64,000 nt of DNA from Anagrus nilaparvatae (GCA_022575985.1 JAKSXM010000014.1:1550001-1614000); one strand, 5' to 3'. Shown: positions 41,874 to 53,365, numbered from the stretch's first letter. Notes: a model not told the origin generated them from the letters alone. Numbers and translations are program-made.

Positions 41874-42800
41874 CTTTTAAGAAATAAAAAGTAATTCTTT
41901 AATAAATAATTTTTATATAGTAAATGTAATAAATTTAATCATGTGTATTGTATCAAATTGAGTTACGCCCCAATGCTTGTATATATATATATATATATAT
42001 ACTATACTAGGGGGCTCCGCCCCCTGCGCGCTTCACACGCCAACCCCCGTAGAGTGATTGAAAAAGTGGGTTAGTCATGAAAACAACAAATGTAAAACAA
42101 TTGAAATACAATTTTAATAATTACTTTCAATTAAAAATATTGATTATATTGTTATTCTTTTATTAAAATTAACGAATTTTAAAATAGAGGAAGTAGTAGG
42201 TAGGTAGCTTTTTATAATAAAGGTTTATAATTAATTGATTTATCGGCTTAAAAATAAAAAAAAATAAAATCACTTAGACCAACAAGGGCCGGTTTCGCCC
42301 AGTAGAATCTTATTAGCCCAAAAGTATCAAATTAGCCAAAAGTGGATGTGTCTAAAAGTGTCAATAACTAAGAAAATGGAAAATTTTATTATACCCCATA
42401 AGGTTCACTTACACCCACAAGGTCCGGTTTTGCCCAATAGTACCATATTGTAGTCAGAATGGCCAAAAAGTGTCAGAATGGCCCAAAGGTGTCATTCGAC
42501 AGCGGTGGCAGCGGTTATAACTTTAAAATATATAGAGACACTTGCTTCCTAACATTATCGGCATTAACGACGACGTTAAAGACGTTTATAATACTGTATG
42601 AACACCGTTTCTTACACCGTTGTTAAAACTGTCTGATATTGGCCCCAATAGCACGGTTTTTAAATCCATAGTAAACCCCAGAAAAAACTTAATTTTAAAA
42701 AATTAAAAATTATATTATATTCTAATTTATTTTTTCATTAAAAAATAAAATATTGGTTTTTGTAAGGTTCAATAATTAGAATAAATAAAAATATTTTATT
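41874..42800. other. Intron DNA with (AT)n and Helitron-type end
   Basis: Contains an (AT)12 run (41979-42002) and a GC-rich GGGGGCTCCGCCCCC palindrome (42009-42023) next to CTAG (42006-42009 in minus reading), the kind of 3' end seen on Helitrons further right. GGCCGGTTT/CGCCCAGTAG-type blocks repeat at 42288 and 42422. No gene. Confidence 0.4.
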
Positions 42801-43380
42801 AGTATCAATAATTAAACGATCTTTACGAACAAATAATAATCTTATATTTCAAAGATACATAAGGCATTTTCATGCCATTAATTTTATTTAAAATTTTTTA
42901 CAATTTTAAATAAATTATTAAAAATTTTTTATTGATGTTAAATAATTTTTTTGCCCTCCCGGGCGTAAAACTCGTGTTTAAAGAATTTTCTGAACTCGTT
43001 CTACGCCTAGGTGGGCAAAAAATAGTGAAAGCATCATGGGCGAAATACTTTAGACACGAGCGTGAACACTTATCACTCGTGCCCGGCTTCGCCGAGCACT
43101 CGTGCTAGTGCTCACGCTAGTGCCGAAACCTTTACGCCCTTGATACTTAAAATACTATTTAAGTTAAATTAATTAATAATTTAACTTAAAAAAAGGTTTT
43201 TGAATGAAAAATAAAATGTCCATCAACTTGCCTCGAGCGGGATGCGACCCCACGACCTTCGGTTTGCCGGACCGACGCTCTACCAACTGAGCTATCGAGG
43301 GCGGACAACCACAAGAGACAATCAGCAACATTTTCTTTTTCATTCAAGGGGCAGCTTTTTAGATCTAGTGCCAAATTTAT
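42801..43380. repeat. Dispersed repeat copy A (with tRNA-like insert)
   Basis: Starts with AGTATCAATAATTAAACGAT and shares about 150 bp with copy B (43421-43575) in direct orientation. Between the shared halves it carries about 195 bp absent from copy B (42953-43147), rich in CACGAG/CTCGTG hairpins. The tRNA-like sequence lies inside it. Confidence 0.75.
43229..43301 (-). tRNA. tRNA-like sequence, anticodon loop reads GGC (Ala-like), probable pseudogene
   Basis: Folds as a cloverleaf on the minus strand: a 7-bp acceptor with only position 1 mispaired, D arm GCTC-AGTTGGTA-GAGC, anticodon stem TCGGT/ACCGA with loop CCGGCAA, variable AGGTC, T stem GTGGG/CCCGC. Odd points: position 33 is C instead of U, the T loop is GTCGCAT (not TTCRANY), and the GGC anticodon is unusual for eukaryotic tRNA-Ala. 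It sits inside a dispersed repeat whose other copies keep only its last 15 nt. It is probably a tRNA-derived repeat head or pseudogene and not a working tRNA. Confidence 0.5.
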
Positions 43381-43939
43381 ATTAATTAATAAGTTTAACG
43401 TTCGTCATATTTTTTCAAATATTAGTATCAATAATTAAACGATCTTTACGAACAAATAATAATCTTATATTTCAAAGATACATAAGGCATTTTCATGCCA
43501 TTAATTTTATTTAAAATTTTTTACAATTTTAAATAAATTATTAAAAATTTTTTATTGATGTTAAATAATTTTTTAAGTTAAATTAATTAATAATTTAACT
43601 TAAAAAAAGGTTTTTGAATGAAAAATAAACTGTCCATCAACTTGTCCATAAAATGTCCAGCATCCCGCTCGAGGCAAGTTGATGGACATTTTATTTTTCA
43701 TTCAAAAACCTTTTTTTAAGTTAAATTATTAATTAATTTAACTTAAAAAATTATTTAACATCAATAAAAAATTTTTAATAATTTATTTAAAATTGTAAAA
43801 AATTTTAAATAAAATTAATGGCATGAAAATGCCTTATGTATCTTTGAAATATAAGATTATTATTTGTTCGTAAAGATCGTTTAATTATTGATACTAATAT
43901 TTGAAAAAATATGACGAACGTTAAACTTATTAATTAATA
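43380..43939. repeat. Large palindrome, about 265-bp arms, 30-bp spacer
   Basis: The left arm (43380-43644) and right arm (43675-43939) are reverse complements with very few mismatches; the spacer is 43645-43674. The left arm is copy B of the dispersed repeat and the right arm an inverted copy C. The spacer and arm edge hold CATCCCGCTCGAGG, the 3' end of the tRNA-like sequence, so the palindrome formed from a repeat copy by inverted duplication. Confidence 0.92.
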
Positions 43940-44446
43940 AAAATATTTTATCATAAATTTATTGCATAAAAATAAAAATATACAGTTTGTTTGAAAAAAA
44001 ATTATTTTTTATAAGCGTAATATTATAAGATTACATTTATAACTCATACAAAATAAAATTTTATTTGTAAGTAATGTTTTTTACCATATAACACAATCTT
44101 TTACAAATATTTCATATTAGCAACAATAAATTGAACTAAATTTCAATTTAGCTCCGCCCCCTGCGCGCTCCGCGCGCCAACCCCCACAAAGCGTTAAGCG
44201 TGGTTAAAAGGCCCATGTTTAGAATTAGAAATTAAAAGACAATTGATTGATTGATTGATTATAAGATTTATGTATACAAAATTGTACAAAAATGAGAATT
44301 ACAAATTGTTTACAGAAAAGATGCGTGCCCGCACTGTTTAAAACTAGTAAATAGATATATTGAATGATTTATAATAATGTATTAATTTTATAAAAATTGA
44401 ATAAAAAATGCATAGTATACAGAATTAGCTAGAAAAATAAATGAGT

Positions 44447-44575
44447 TTCATAAGACAATAAGGGAGAGGGGCAGGGACAGGGGTTGGTGTTCTTACGGGT
44501 GTAAAAAGATTAATAGAGAAGGGTGGGGGATAAAGAGGGAGGTAAGAGTAGCCGATTATTGTCTTATGAAATTGA
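44447..44575. other. G-quadruplex motif inside an 18-bp inverted repeat
   Basis: GTTTCATAAGACAATAA and its mirror TTATTGTCTTATGAAAT enclose about 100 bp of G-rich DNA. At 44462-44483 four G-runs (GGG, GGGG, GGG, GGGG) are separated by 2-3 bases, an intact quadruplex-forming pattern in a region otherwise nearly free of G-runs. Confidence 0.6.
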
Positions 44576-44601
44576 CAAATTTTTCTATTAATAAATAGTT
44601 T

Positions 44602-47600
44602 TGTTCCAAGATGGGATGGATTTGAGGTTTGAATTAAATATGTATTGTGGCAGCCATTATTGTTAATGTAGTATATATTTGCAGTGTGTGTTCATGGTGG
44701 TGTCGGAGAGCGAACTGAGCTCTCGACCGCATTTATACAATAGAGGCGCTGTCATGCGCAATATAATAAGATACATAATGCAAAGAGACGTATAATACAT
44801 ATAATACATATATATACTGGAACATCCCACCCACCCATTCTGCGGAGTAGAATGTTAATACAAAAGCTTATAAAAAATAAAGATTTAGTTTTAAAAATTA
44901 ATTAACAATAAAATATAATTTAGTTTATAATAATAGTATATATACAATAATTTTGATTCTAAAATGATTCTAAAATAAGTTATTTTGACAATATAAAAAA
45001 TAGAATCTTTGACAATAAAATGCAATTTTGACAATAATATACAATTTTGACAATGAGTTACAATCTTTTGACAATAAAGTACAATCTTCAGCACCAGCCA
45101 CCAGATCAGCGGATCTGACAATCTATTGAAACCTCCAATCAAAATCATGATATAATTAAAAAATCAAACAGAAACATTGATTCGCCTAGATCAACACATG
45201 TGAAACATACAATTTAAGAATTAATAAGTAATTAAACAATGCTCCCGCGATTCTAAGCAAAACAAAATAACCCTTAAAGAAAATAGTCTCAAAAATGTAA
45301 ATGAAAAATGTAAAAAGGTACTGAAGAATAATTGAGTTATAAGACTAAAATATTGTTGCATTGTTAAATAAAGAATACATTATTCTATGTTTCTCCCCCG
45401 ACAAAAAAAAGAAAACCGAAAAGACTGGTACTAAAATCAATTACGCCACCCACCTTATTTGATTACTATGAGAAAGTATTCCACCCACCATGTTAAATTT
45501 GATAAAACTAAAATTAGAGAAAATGAATGAAATACAAATAGAGGTGAAGCCCAAATAAAAGAATGAGAGAAATAGAAAAATGTACAGTTAGAGGTTATAA
45601 TATTCATAAATTTTAAAGTTTACTAAAAGACTAATTTTGACTAGTTTTGTTTTGAAGCTAACAATGAGAATTAAACATGTAAATATTTAATTTGTAAAGG
45701 AACGAAAATTGTCTATATAAGTCATATTTGTAAATAACCTAGATTCGTGAGAGCAGTGATATACCTTAAATACTGAAAATTTACAAGACATGTTTAAGTA
45801 TTTGAAGTTACAATCAACTTTGACAGAAGTTAATGTATAACAAAAAAAAATAAAAATTTATTCTAAATTCAAATACTAAAAACTATAATTGTTGACCCAA
45901 ACGAAGCAAGGCATCCACTTTAATATAAAATAAAATCCAAAATACGACATTGAAGTTGACTTGAAACGTCTTCTTTTGATGACAAAAAATAATATTGAAT
46001 GATTGCAGTTCCCAACAGAATGACAGAAGACTTCACTGGTAAACAGGATACTTGAAGACTGCAGCAATTATCAACCAGTTGCTTTAGATTTAAGCCAGTA
46101 TATAACCTACAAACGACGCAACATATAATTAGTATGACAATTTATGACAATTAGAAAAAAAAAATACAATTTTATGATTTAAAATTTATTAATTGATCAA
46201 TAGAAAATTTTGATAAGATTAGATAATTAATAATTTATTTGAAAGTTTGATCAATTGAAAAATGTACTAAAGTTAGATAATTAAATTAAATAATTTAATT
46301 GTAGACATAAAAAACAAAGTATTTATTTATAAACAAAGATTTGATTAAATTATTTATTTATATTATTTGACAAATGACAAAATGCTAAGCTTAAATAATC
46401 AAAATTCAGACTCAATTATTTAAGGTATTGATCAATTGAAAATTTGCTAAGTTAAATAATTAAAATTTAGACCTAATTATTTAAAAGTATTGATCAATTT
46501 AGAGAAAAAGGCTAAGTTTAAAATTGTTAAAGTATTGATCAATGAAAAATATGCCAGGTTTAAATAATTAAAAATGAGACTTAATTATTTGAAGGATTGA
46601 TCAATTGAGAGAGTAAGTAATAAAAAATAAATAATTAATTAATTTATGACAATAAAACTATATGAGTTGTTTATAAATAAATAGAGAAAAATAAATAAAG
46701 TAAACATAACTTAAGGTACATCAGCTGACGGCAGACGACGAATTTCACGACAGACGAAAGAATACTATTGTTGACACAGCTGATGAACATGTTGACTTTG
46801 TTTACTTTGGACAGCAGACGAAGAAAACCATGCAGTGGACTGTATAATACGTAATGTTGACGACGAACAGCGAGGAGCAGCGAAGAGCAGCGAAGAGTAG
46901 CGATGAAAGTTGATTGCGATCGAAGCACTATGACGTTGAAAATAAAAAGCGTAAATATGGCTGACCAATGAAAATGCTTCTTCTATAACTGCCACTCTTT
47001 AAAAATTCTTGATTTTTTGCAAAATTTTGATTTTTTGGCGATGAAATGATGAGTTTTTTGAATAAGAAGTAAAAATTTTGCCAAGTTAAAATTTTTTGGA
47101 GACGAAAAAAAAAAAAAAAAAAAAAAAAATTTGCAAAATGACATCAGACATGTGCACGAAAAAATAGTTTTGAATATATATTTTTTTTTTTTAATATTTT
47201 ATAACACTTTGAAATAATTTTTGATTTGTCACGTGCACGAAACTATAAAATGTTGGTTGTTCGCTCCGAAAATATTTTTTGTCTTGATGAAAAAAAATAC
47301 AAAAGTTTGCACATGCACAACATGTAAAAAACACGCACTTTTTTTTTTTTAAACGTTGTTTGCAAAAAATATATAAACAATATTATGCGTTGAGACATGT
47401 GCCGCACTTTGAGTATAAAAAATCTACTCGATGATTCTAGATGGTCCAGGATGTAATGGATTTTTTGATACGCACAAATCTTGAAATTTCACAAACTAAA
47501 AAAGAGACTTGCACTTGCACGAAAATATAGAACACACTTTTTTGAAAACGTTTTGTTGCAAAAAATATATAAAAAATACTATTTATGAAAACCTGTGCCG

Positions 47601-47873
47601 CACAAAAAATGCTATGATTCGGCTCGATTGGACCAGATGTTCCGTGAACGGATAGATATTTTGGAGTTGGTTATAAATAAGAACGGCGGCCATTTAATAT
47701 AAACAGAAGCTTTATTAAAGAGCGTGCGCTCATAGCGGCACCTCGGAGCGAACTGAGCTCTCGACCGCATTTATACAATAGAGGCGCTGTCATGCGCAAT
47801 ATAATAAGATACATAATACAAAGAGACGTATAATACATATAATACATATATATACTGGAACATCCCACCCACC
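44602..47873 (-). mobile_element. Non-coding LTR-type composite (LARD-like)
   Basis: Two direct repeats with matching termini TGTTCC...GGAACA (44602-44825 and about 47639-47865). The right-hand 130 bp of each (44706-44836, 47742-47873) are nearly identical and on the minus strand contain TATAAAT and an initiator TCAGTT, so they would be U3. The remaining about 100 bp differ completely. A GGTGGGTGGGA purine tract precedes both on the minus strand. After the right copy the minus strand reads TC-TGGTCCAATCG, a possible primer site. The internal 2.8 kb has no gag, pol or env. Confidence 0.5.
44840..47638. other. Internal region of the composite, non-coding
   Basis: AT-rich with no recognisable protein. 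Features: TTGATCAATTGA-type palindromes repeated about six times at 46190-46600 with roughly 55-60-bp steps, an AGCAGCGAAG-type short tandem repeat (46868-46905), a 25-base poly-A at 47106-47130, and several TGTGCACGAAA/GCACGAAAAT-type blocks between 47150 and 47530. Confidence 0.5.
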
Positions 47874-47916
47874 GGGGATGTAGATATATTGAAATATAAA
47901 AAGAGAATGAAAATAT

Positions 47917-48280
47917 TTAAATTATTATGAAATTTCTGAAATCTTGTTCATTTCTTGGTTTGTCGTTGTGATGAGAACATTTGAATTGATCACCTATACA
48001 GTAAACAGAAGTAAATAAACACCTTGCTGTGTTTACCATTTTATCTTCTTCGTCAGACTTGATATGAAATTATGCGTGTAAAAAGAATTGATGTATACAC
48101 GTATAAATAAGTTTTGTTTTGAGTGAATTCTATAGAAACCCATGCTGATAATGTAGAAATTTCTTGGAGTTTTACATGATAATAAGAAAAGGTGTTTAAT
48201 TCTTCACAAAATTGTTTGCTATTGATATTAAAAACTTTCCACTTTTCACTTAAACTCCTTATATACGACAGAGTATTTGA
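47917..48280 (-). pseudogene. Coding-like fragments of an unknown gene, frame-shifted
   Basis: Two overlapping minus-strand frames both look like real protein: 48280-48053 (75 codons, no ATG, with EKWKVFNI and TYLYVYTSILFTR) and 48069-47917 (about 50 codons, with an ATG at 48039 and DKMVNTARCLFTSVYC). The second continues the sense of the first in another frame, as in a gene broken by an indel or spliced in a way I cannot see. Not recognised. Confidence 0.4.
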
Positions 48281-48835
48281 TTATATTTTAACTGTGGCTA
48301 TAGTTATCAAAGGAATTAAAGTACACAATAATTCCATAATGTAAATAGTAAATGCGCCAAAATTAACGTTGAAAAAAGTAAGGTTATATTTTTATGAGTT
48401 TATTGACAAAAAATTTGCTATGTGCACAATTTATTTATAAAAAACTTATTGTTTCACTTGATCCACAGTTTATTTCTGTACTTAACAATGACACGAGAAA
48501 TACAAAATTTTTGAATTTACATTGTAGTATTAATTAAAAAAGAAAAGAGCGATAACAAAATTGACTTCTTACTATTTTAGCACACGCGCATCTCTTTTAA
48601 TTAGAATCTTCTCAATTAATTAAAATGAATAAAACTTTAAGTTTATTTGCTAATAATTTTTTTTTTTTTTTAAATAATTTAATTTTTCTTTCACAAAAAT
48701 TGATTTTAAATGCAATAATATGAAATCCATTATTAAATTTTAAAATTTTACTGATTATTTCTTATCATCTATAAACAATAAATAAAATTATTTATTTATA
48801 AGTAATTAATTTTATTTTTTCATTTTCAAAAATTA

Positions 48836-48941
48836 TCTATACATGCATCTCTTAATAGTTCTTGGCCTTCCATTAATTCTTCATAAAATAGTAATTCGTC
48901 AGATATAATGCGTATTAATTTGTTATCAATGTTAAATATAT
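48836..48941 (-). pseudogene. Coding-like fragment at the left edge of the env-LTR insertion
   Basis: Minus-strand open reading of about 34 codons ending TGA (48838-48836), with charged helix-like content (ISDELLFYEELMEGQELL). It is cut at its upstream side by the LTR element inserted at 48942. On the far side of the insertion another minus-strand fragment lies at 53082-52876. Both may belong to one pre-insertion gene. Confidence 0.35.
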
Positions 48942-49448
48942 TGTTCCGTCTGCTGGGGTTTGGACGTGAACGTTGTTATTATTTGAGTGTTCTTACCCGG
49001 TCCTAAGATTAATTGGTTTAATCTTAAGAACTGTTTACCGGTGATGAAATAAATATAAACCTTTTAATTAAATGTACTGGTTGTTTATTAATTGTTATGA
49101 TCGTACTACAAAGGTTCCGTGAGATCTCTAGTGCATGGGCGATTTACCTCTGTATTTAAAGCTTTTCTCCCCCGCGATCAGGAGTGGAGGTGTCTTTACT
49201 AATTGGCTAAGATGCAAATTTTTAGGTATGGTCAACGAGTACTACGCCAATCAAGATTCATTAGGCTCATCCCACTTTACTGTCATTCTAAAACTAATCT
49301 TTCTCACGCTTTTAGTTCTCACGCGCTTACGTCTGGCCATCTCTAATTATTGCTGACTTAGCTCTTACTCCAATTAACGATCTTATATCTTTAACTTAAT
49401 ATTTTATTTATTCGAATTTCCCCGGTCACAGATGATACTCCTGTGACA
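48942..49448 (-). repeat. 3' LTR of env-only element
   Basis: 507 bp, one mismatch against the 5' LTR. The minus-strand neighbour on its inner side is the purine-rich tract AAGAGGGCG. Confidence 0.9.
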
Positions 49449-49975
49449 CGCCCTCTTGTTGCGAAGCTCGTCCTCGAGCTTAATATTTTAATACTTAACT
49501 ACCTTATTTGAAATTAAAACCCCTACACCTCTAATCCTGACTGTAAGGTAAGATTTCGCGTAAAAAAGATTTTATTTTATGCCCTTCTTCTAGAGATCTC
49601 ATTTACATCATTTTTTTTTTGAAAACACAATTACATATTATATTTTTTGAATTTTTTTATAACTTTTTAATTTAACATTTTTCTCTTTTTTTTTTATTAA
49701 TTATGTTATTTTAACATTTTAGTTCAACTTAAATATTACATATGAATTTTTTTTTTATATTATACTTATTCAACTCTAAAATCTTACAATACTTAATTTT
49801 AAAAAATTCTTCAAAAATCTAGATTTAATTATAATATTATATTTATATTGATTACAAAATTATTTGCTTCAAGCATTACTTTATATTAAACTAAGTAAAA
49901 ATTGTTTATTTATTATATCAAAAATTTTATTATTATTTTTTTTTATTATTTTTTTTTTTGTATAAAGTCTTTTTA
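49449..49975. other. 3' non-coding part of env-only element
   Basis: Between the env stop and the 3' LTR. GC-richer for the first 120 bp next to the LTR, then AT-rich with T-runs. No frame. Confidence 0.6.
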
Positions 49976-51932
49976 TTAAGGTATATGCCAATCCATCTCT
50001 TGTACATCTCTGCTGGTACTAGGTAGGGCTAATTTTCCAGCGGGATAATATTGTATCATTCGCTCTCTCGGAACCATTACAATTTCACGAATTATTGGCG
50101 TCTCCTCACGATAATTATGGATTTCTTCTGTATCTATTTGAAGTTCTGGTAATGACATAGTTTTTACTGGTATTTGCTGCATTCTTTCAGGTTGCCTATT
50201 TGAACTTTGTTGTAACCTATCTGAAACTTTTCTAAAACGATTAGTAGAAATAAAATACCATTTGAGAGCACTTAACCCGAATATCATTAAAATAACCGTT
50301 ATTACAATTGTTATAAAAATTATTAACCATTTGTTATCTGAATAAACTACTAATTGATTCTCTAAATTCTCGTATTTTGCTAATTTTCGCGCTCTTCTTA
50401 TTATATCCTTAAAATTTACCCCCGATCTAAGCGATCTTTCTGAATTATCTTCGTCTATATCTATCGTACTTTCTTTTATAACATTATGAATTGTCCCTTT
50501 TATATCCGTATTTGCCCTATCAATTATTTTATTTAGATCCATTTCTATATTTTTAAATACCTGTAAGTCTGTACTACTTTCTATTTCTTGTACTGACTTT
50601 AATATTGCTTTATTTGCTTTAGCCATACACCCTGCTTCTAATTTTAACCACCCCATTTTTGGTAACTGCACCGATTTTGGTGGGTTTTTATCACACGTTA
50701 CGTATACTGTATCGTTATTTATTGCAGAAAATAACCATACGTTATCCTGTTTCACGCTAGTAAAATAAGATTCTTGTAATTTTTTAATTTTAATATCGCA
50801 ACTTTTAACGTCTAATTTTGCTTTTGTTAAAATTTTAATCTCGCACGATGAGGACGACCCTACTTCCATAATAGGATTATTGTTCTTACATATATACGTA
50901 TCTTTTACATGTTTGCAACTTTGTAATTCCTCAAAATTTAACGTCATATATACTTGGTCCCCTTTTTCTATTGCTACATATTCAAAATTAGGATAAATAT
51001 ATGCTGCGATTTCCAATTCTCCCATCTTTTGTTGTATTGGTAGCGGATACAATTTATACAACTGCATATGATAATATTCTAATAGGGGTACAAAAAGTGC
51101 ATAAATTAATTTATCATTGGCTATATATGCTATTATTCTCGACATTTTTACAATATCCATTTCTGTAAATTCATGATTTTCTAATGGAAATTCTCCCGGA
51201 ATTTTTGCTTTTTTAATCATCTCTGCAGTCTGTTTTAATTGTTTCATTTGCAGAAATCTTGGATGTATTGCGGCTTCATTGGATGCAAATAGTATTGCAT
51301 CTGTCAATACCGTAACCTGATTTTCAAATTCTAACAACATGGCTGTTAATTTCGTAATTACATTAACCATTTGTATGTTATACTCATTTTGACTTAATTT
51401 TCTTTGAAATTTATTCATATTCTCTTCCATACTCTGCATATCTTCATGAATATTACTAAAGCTTGTATCAATTAGTTCTGTCAAATTTCCCACTAATTCT
51501 GCTAAATCGGTCGATTTATTATATGATTTCATGGCTATATTATGAAGCCATATCCCAGACTCTTCATCTAACGTCCCTATGAGTAATTTTTGAATTTTTC
51601 CTAAAATTGGTAGAAGTGATTCTCTTTTTTCTCTTGTATTATCTATAGATTTAGTTATTTGGTATAGTTCATTTGCCGATTTTTGTGTTCTTCTTAAAAT
51701 ATCTTCCAGTTCTTGCTTATAAAAACAAGGTTCTCTGCAATGAGTTTCTATATTATCTGTTGCATTTTTTAACAAAGGTCCAGTTGCTAAAAGTGGTTTT
51801 AAATCAATTCTATTAACAATTTTGTATGAGATAGCTGAAGTTCTTAATTTAGCAACATTTTCGTACACTAGGCCTGGATTATCTAAAATTTGCTCAATTT
51901 GAATTCCTTCAAATGCTAATGCAATTTGTACC
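49976..51932 (-). CDS. Baculovirus-F-like envelope glycoprotein exon of the LTR element
   Basis: The exon runs from a splice acceptor TATTTCAG|G (start 51932) to TAA at 49976, about 652 codons with no stop or frameshift; the first start-like codon (GTG) is at 51868 but the frame is open to the acceptor. It has the IDL motif and C-x3-C pair, a furin-type site REKR (about codon 100 of the exon) followed by a hydrophobic LLPILGKIQKLLIG fusion-peptide-like stretch, coiled-coil regions, a conserved Cys-rich middle, a TM helix about 100 residues from the end, and a tail containing YPAGKLALPSTS. It is a distant paralog of the 412-2323 exon, with identical domain order and intron phase. Known relatives mediate membrane fusion. 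The signal-peptide exon is not located, so start and export are unproven. Confidence 0.88.
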
Positions 51933-52335
51933 CTGAAATATTATACATTTATGTATTTTTCTATGTATATATGTATATTTTGTATGATTTTACACATTTA
52001 ATAATAATTTTTTTTTATAATTTTAACTCAATCTATTTATCTGTACATTACTATATTTTACCCGCCTGCATCATACTATCCTATATACTTGCACCGCGCT
52101 TCCGCTCAACTTTAGTTTTTGTGCCCTTACAATAACATTAACTACTTTCTTTTATCTCGCTACCGCGTACGCGTGTTCTATTGTTTTGGTATACTCATCA
52201 ATTAATTATGGCTTTTTGGAGTAAGAATTTTCTATTTTTCACAGTTTTTGGTAAGTACACAATTTTATTAACTTTTTTTTTTTTATATTTTTTTTTTGTT
52301 CCATCACCAACGGGCAATCCACCGGAGCCTCCAGA
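51933..52335. other. 5' non-coding part/intron of env-only element
   Basis: Minus strand: the primer-site position beside the 5' LTR, then presumed leader and intron up to the acceptor at 51933. On the plus strand, 52208-52250 reads ATG plus 13 codons and one base of hydrophobic signal-peptide-like sequence, ending in a consensus donor G|GTAAGTAC, but this is opposite to env. Confidence 0.5.
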
Positions 52336-52842
52336 TGTTCCGTCTGCTGGGGTTTGGACGTGAACGTTGTTATTATTTGAGTGTTCTTACCCGGTCCTAA
52401 GATTAATTGGTTTAATCTTAAGAACTTTTTACCGGTGATGAAATAAATATAAACCTTTTAATTAAATGTACTGGTTGTTTATTAATTGTTATGATCGTAC
52501 TACAAAGGTTCCGTGAGATCTCTAGTGCATGGGCGATTTACCTCTGTATTTAAAGCTTTTCTCCCCCGCGATCAGGAGTGGAGGTGTCTTTACTAATTGG
52601 CTAAGATGCAAATTTTTAGGTATGGTCAACGAGTACTACGCCAATCAAGATTCATTAGGCTCATCCCACTTTACTGTCATTCTAAAACTAATCTTTCTCA
52701 CGCTTTTAGTTCTCACGCGCTTACGTCTGGCCATCTCTAATTATTGCTGACTTAGCTCTTACTCCAATTAACGATCTTATATCTTTAACTTAATATTTTA
52801 TTTATTCGAATTTCCCCGGTCACAGATGATACTCCTGTGACA
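52336..52842 (-). repeat. 5' LTR of env-only element
   Basis: Partner of the 48942-49448 LTR; 507 bp, one mismatch, followed on the plus strand by the ATAT duplication. Confidence 0.9.
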
Positions 52843-52875
52843 ATATTCTACGTTTTTATTTATTTATTAATTGTA

Positions 52876-53082
52876 TTAAGATAATAATTTTTTATGCTTT
52901 TTAATAATTTTATTTTTTCCTGTTTTCCTTAATTCATCTATTATTTTTAAATGTGTACTTTCATCATAATTTATATCTGATGCATTATTAGTGTATACAT
53001 ACATTTTATATCTTTTGTCAGTTATTGAAGAGTATAATAAATTTTTATTTTCATTAATTGGGACAAATTTGTTAATTAAATA
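52876..53082 (-). pseudogene. Coding-like fragment at the right edge of the env-LTR insertion
   Basis: 68 sense codons and a TAA on the minus strand, no ATG at the start and a stop just upstream. The content is polar and lysine-rich with KRYKMYVYTNN and HLKIIDELRKTGK, unlike chance frames here. If the LTR element and one ATAT are removed, it lies about 50 nt upstream of the 48941-48836 fragment. The source gene is unrecognised. Confidence 0.35.
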
Positions 53083-53365
53083 TTATTTTATTTCTATGTC
53101 TAATAGAGTTACATAGATTTAATAGATTATATACGTTACACTATAATATATCAATTCTATAGACTGTCTCAATGAAGAAATAAATCAAATACAGTTATAG
53201 TGATATAATAGTGAAAATTTTAGAAGTGCCTGACAGTATTGTGTCCACATGTGCCATATCAAAATGGGGGTTGCCCAAATGAGGGTTGCCCAAATGGGGG
53301 TGCCCAAATGACCCACGTTGGCGGCGGCAGCGTTTAGAATTTTATAATATAGATATATATCTTAA
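53083..53365. other. Spacer with short tandem repeat
   Basis: At about 53265-53310 a 19-20-bp unit (GGGGGTTGCCCAAATG type) occurs three times, followed by a CGGCGGCAGCG spot that also occurs near 42500 in CAGCGGTGGCAGCGG form. No gene. Confidence 0.5.

Larger units (their letters stand above)
48942..52842 (-). mobile_element. Env-only LTR retroelement (errantivirus-like), young
   Basis: Bounded by 507-bp LTRs (48942-49448, 52336-52842) starting TGTTCC and ending GTGACA on the plus strand, which differ by one base (G/T at about 49034). A perfect 4-bp target duplication ATAT flanks it (48938-48941, 52843-52846). In minus orientation the order is 5' LTR, a 2-nt gap and TGGAGGCTCCGG (primer-site position), about 400 bp, the F-like env exon, about 520 bp, a purine-rich AAGAGGGCG before the 3' LTR. 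There is no gag or pol; total 3.9 kb. It must have been moved by enzymes from another element. Confidence 0.88.

Noticed and set aside
43229..43301. Functional tRNA-Ala gene
   Set aside because: C at position 33, non-consensus T loop, odd GGC anticodon and location in a dispersed repeat; kept only as tRNA-like.
49135..49356. 73-codon frame present twice (also at 52529-52750)
   Set aside because: Lies inside the two LTRs, so it is duplicated by the LTR structure; no recognisable protein.
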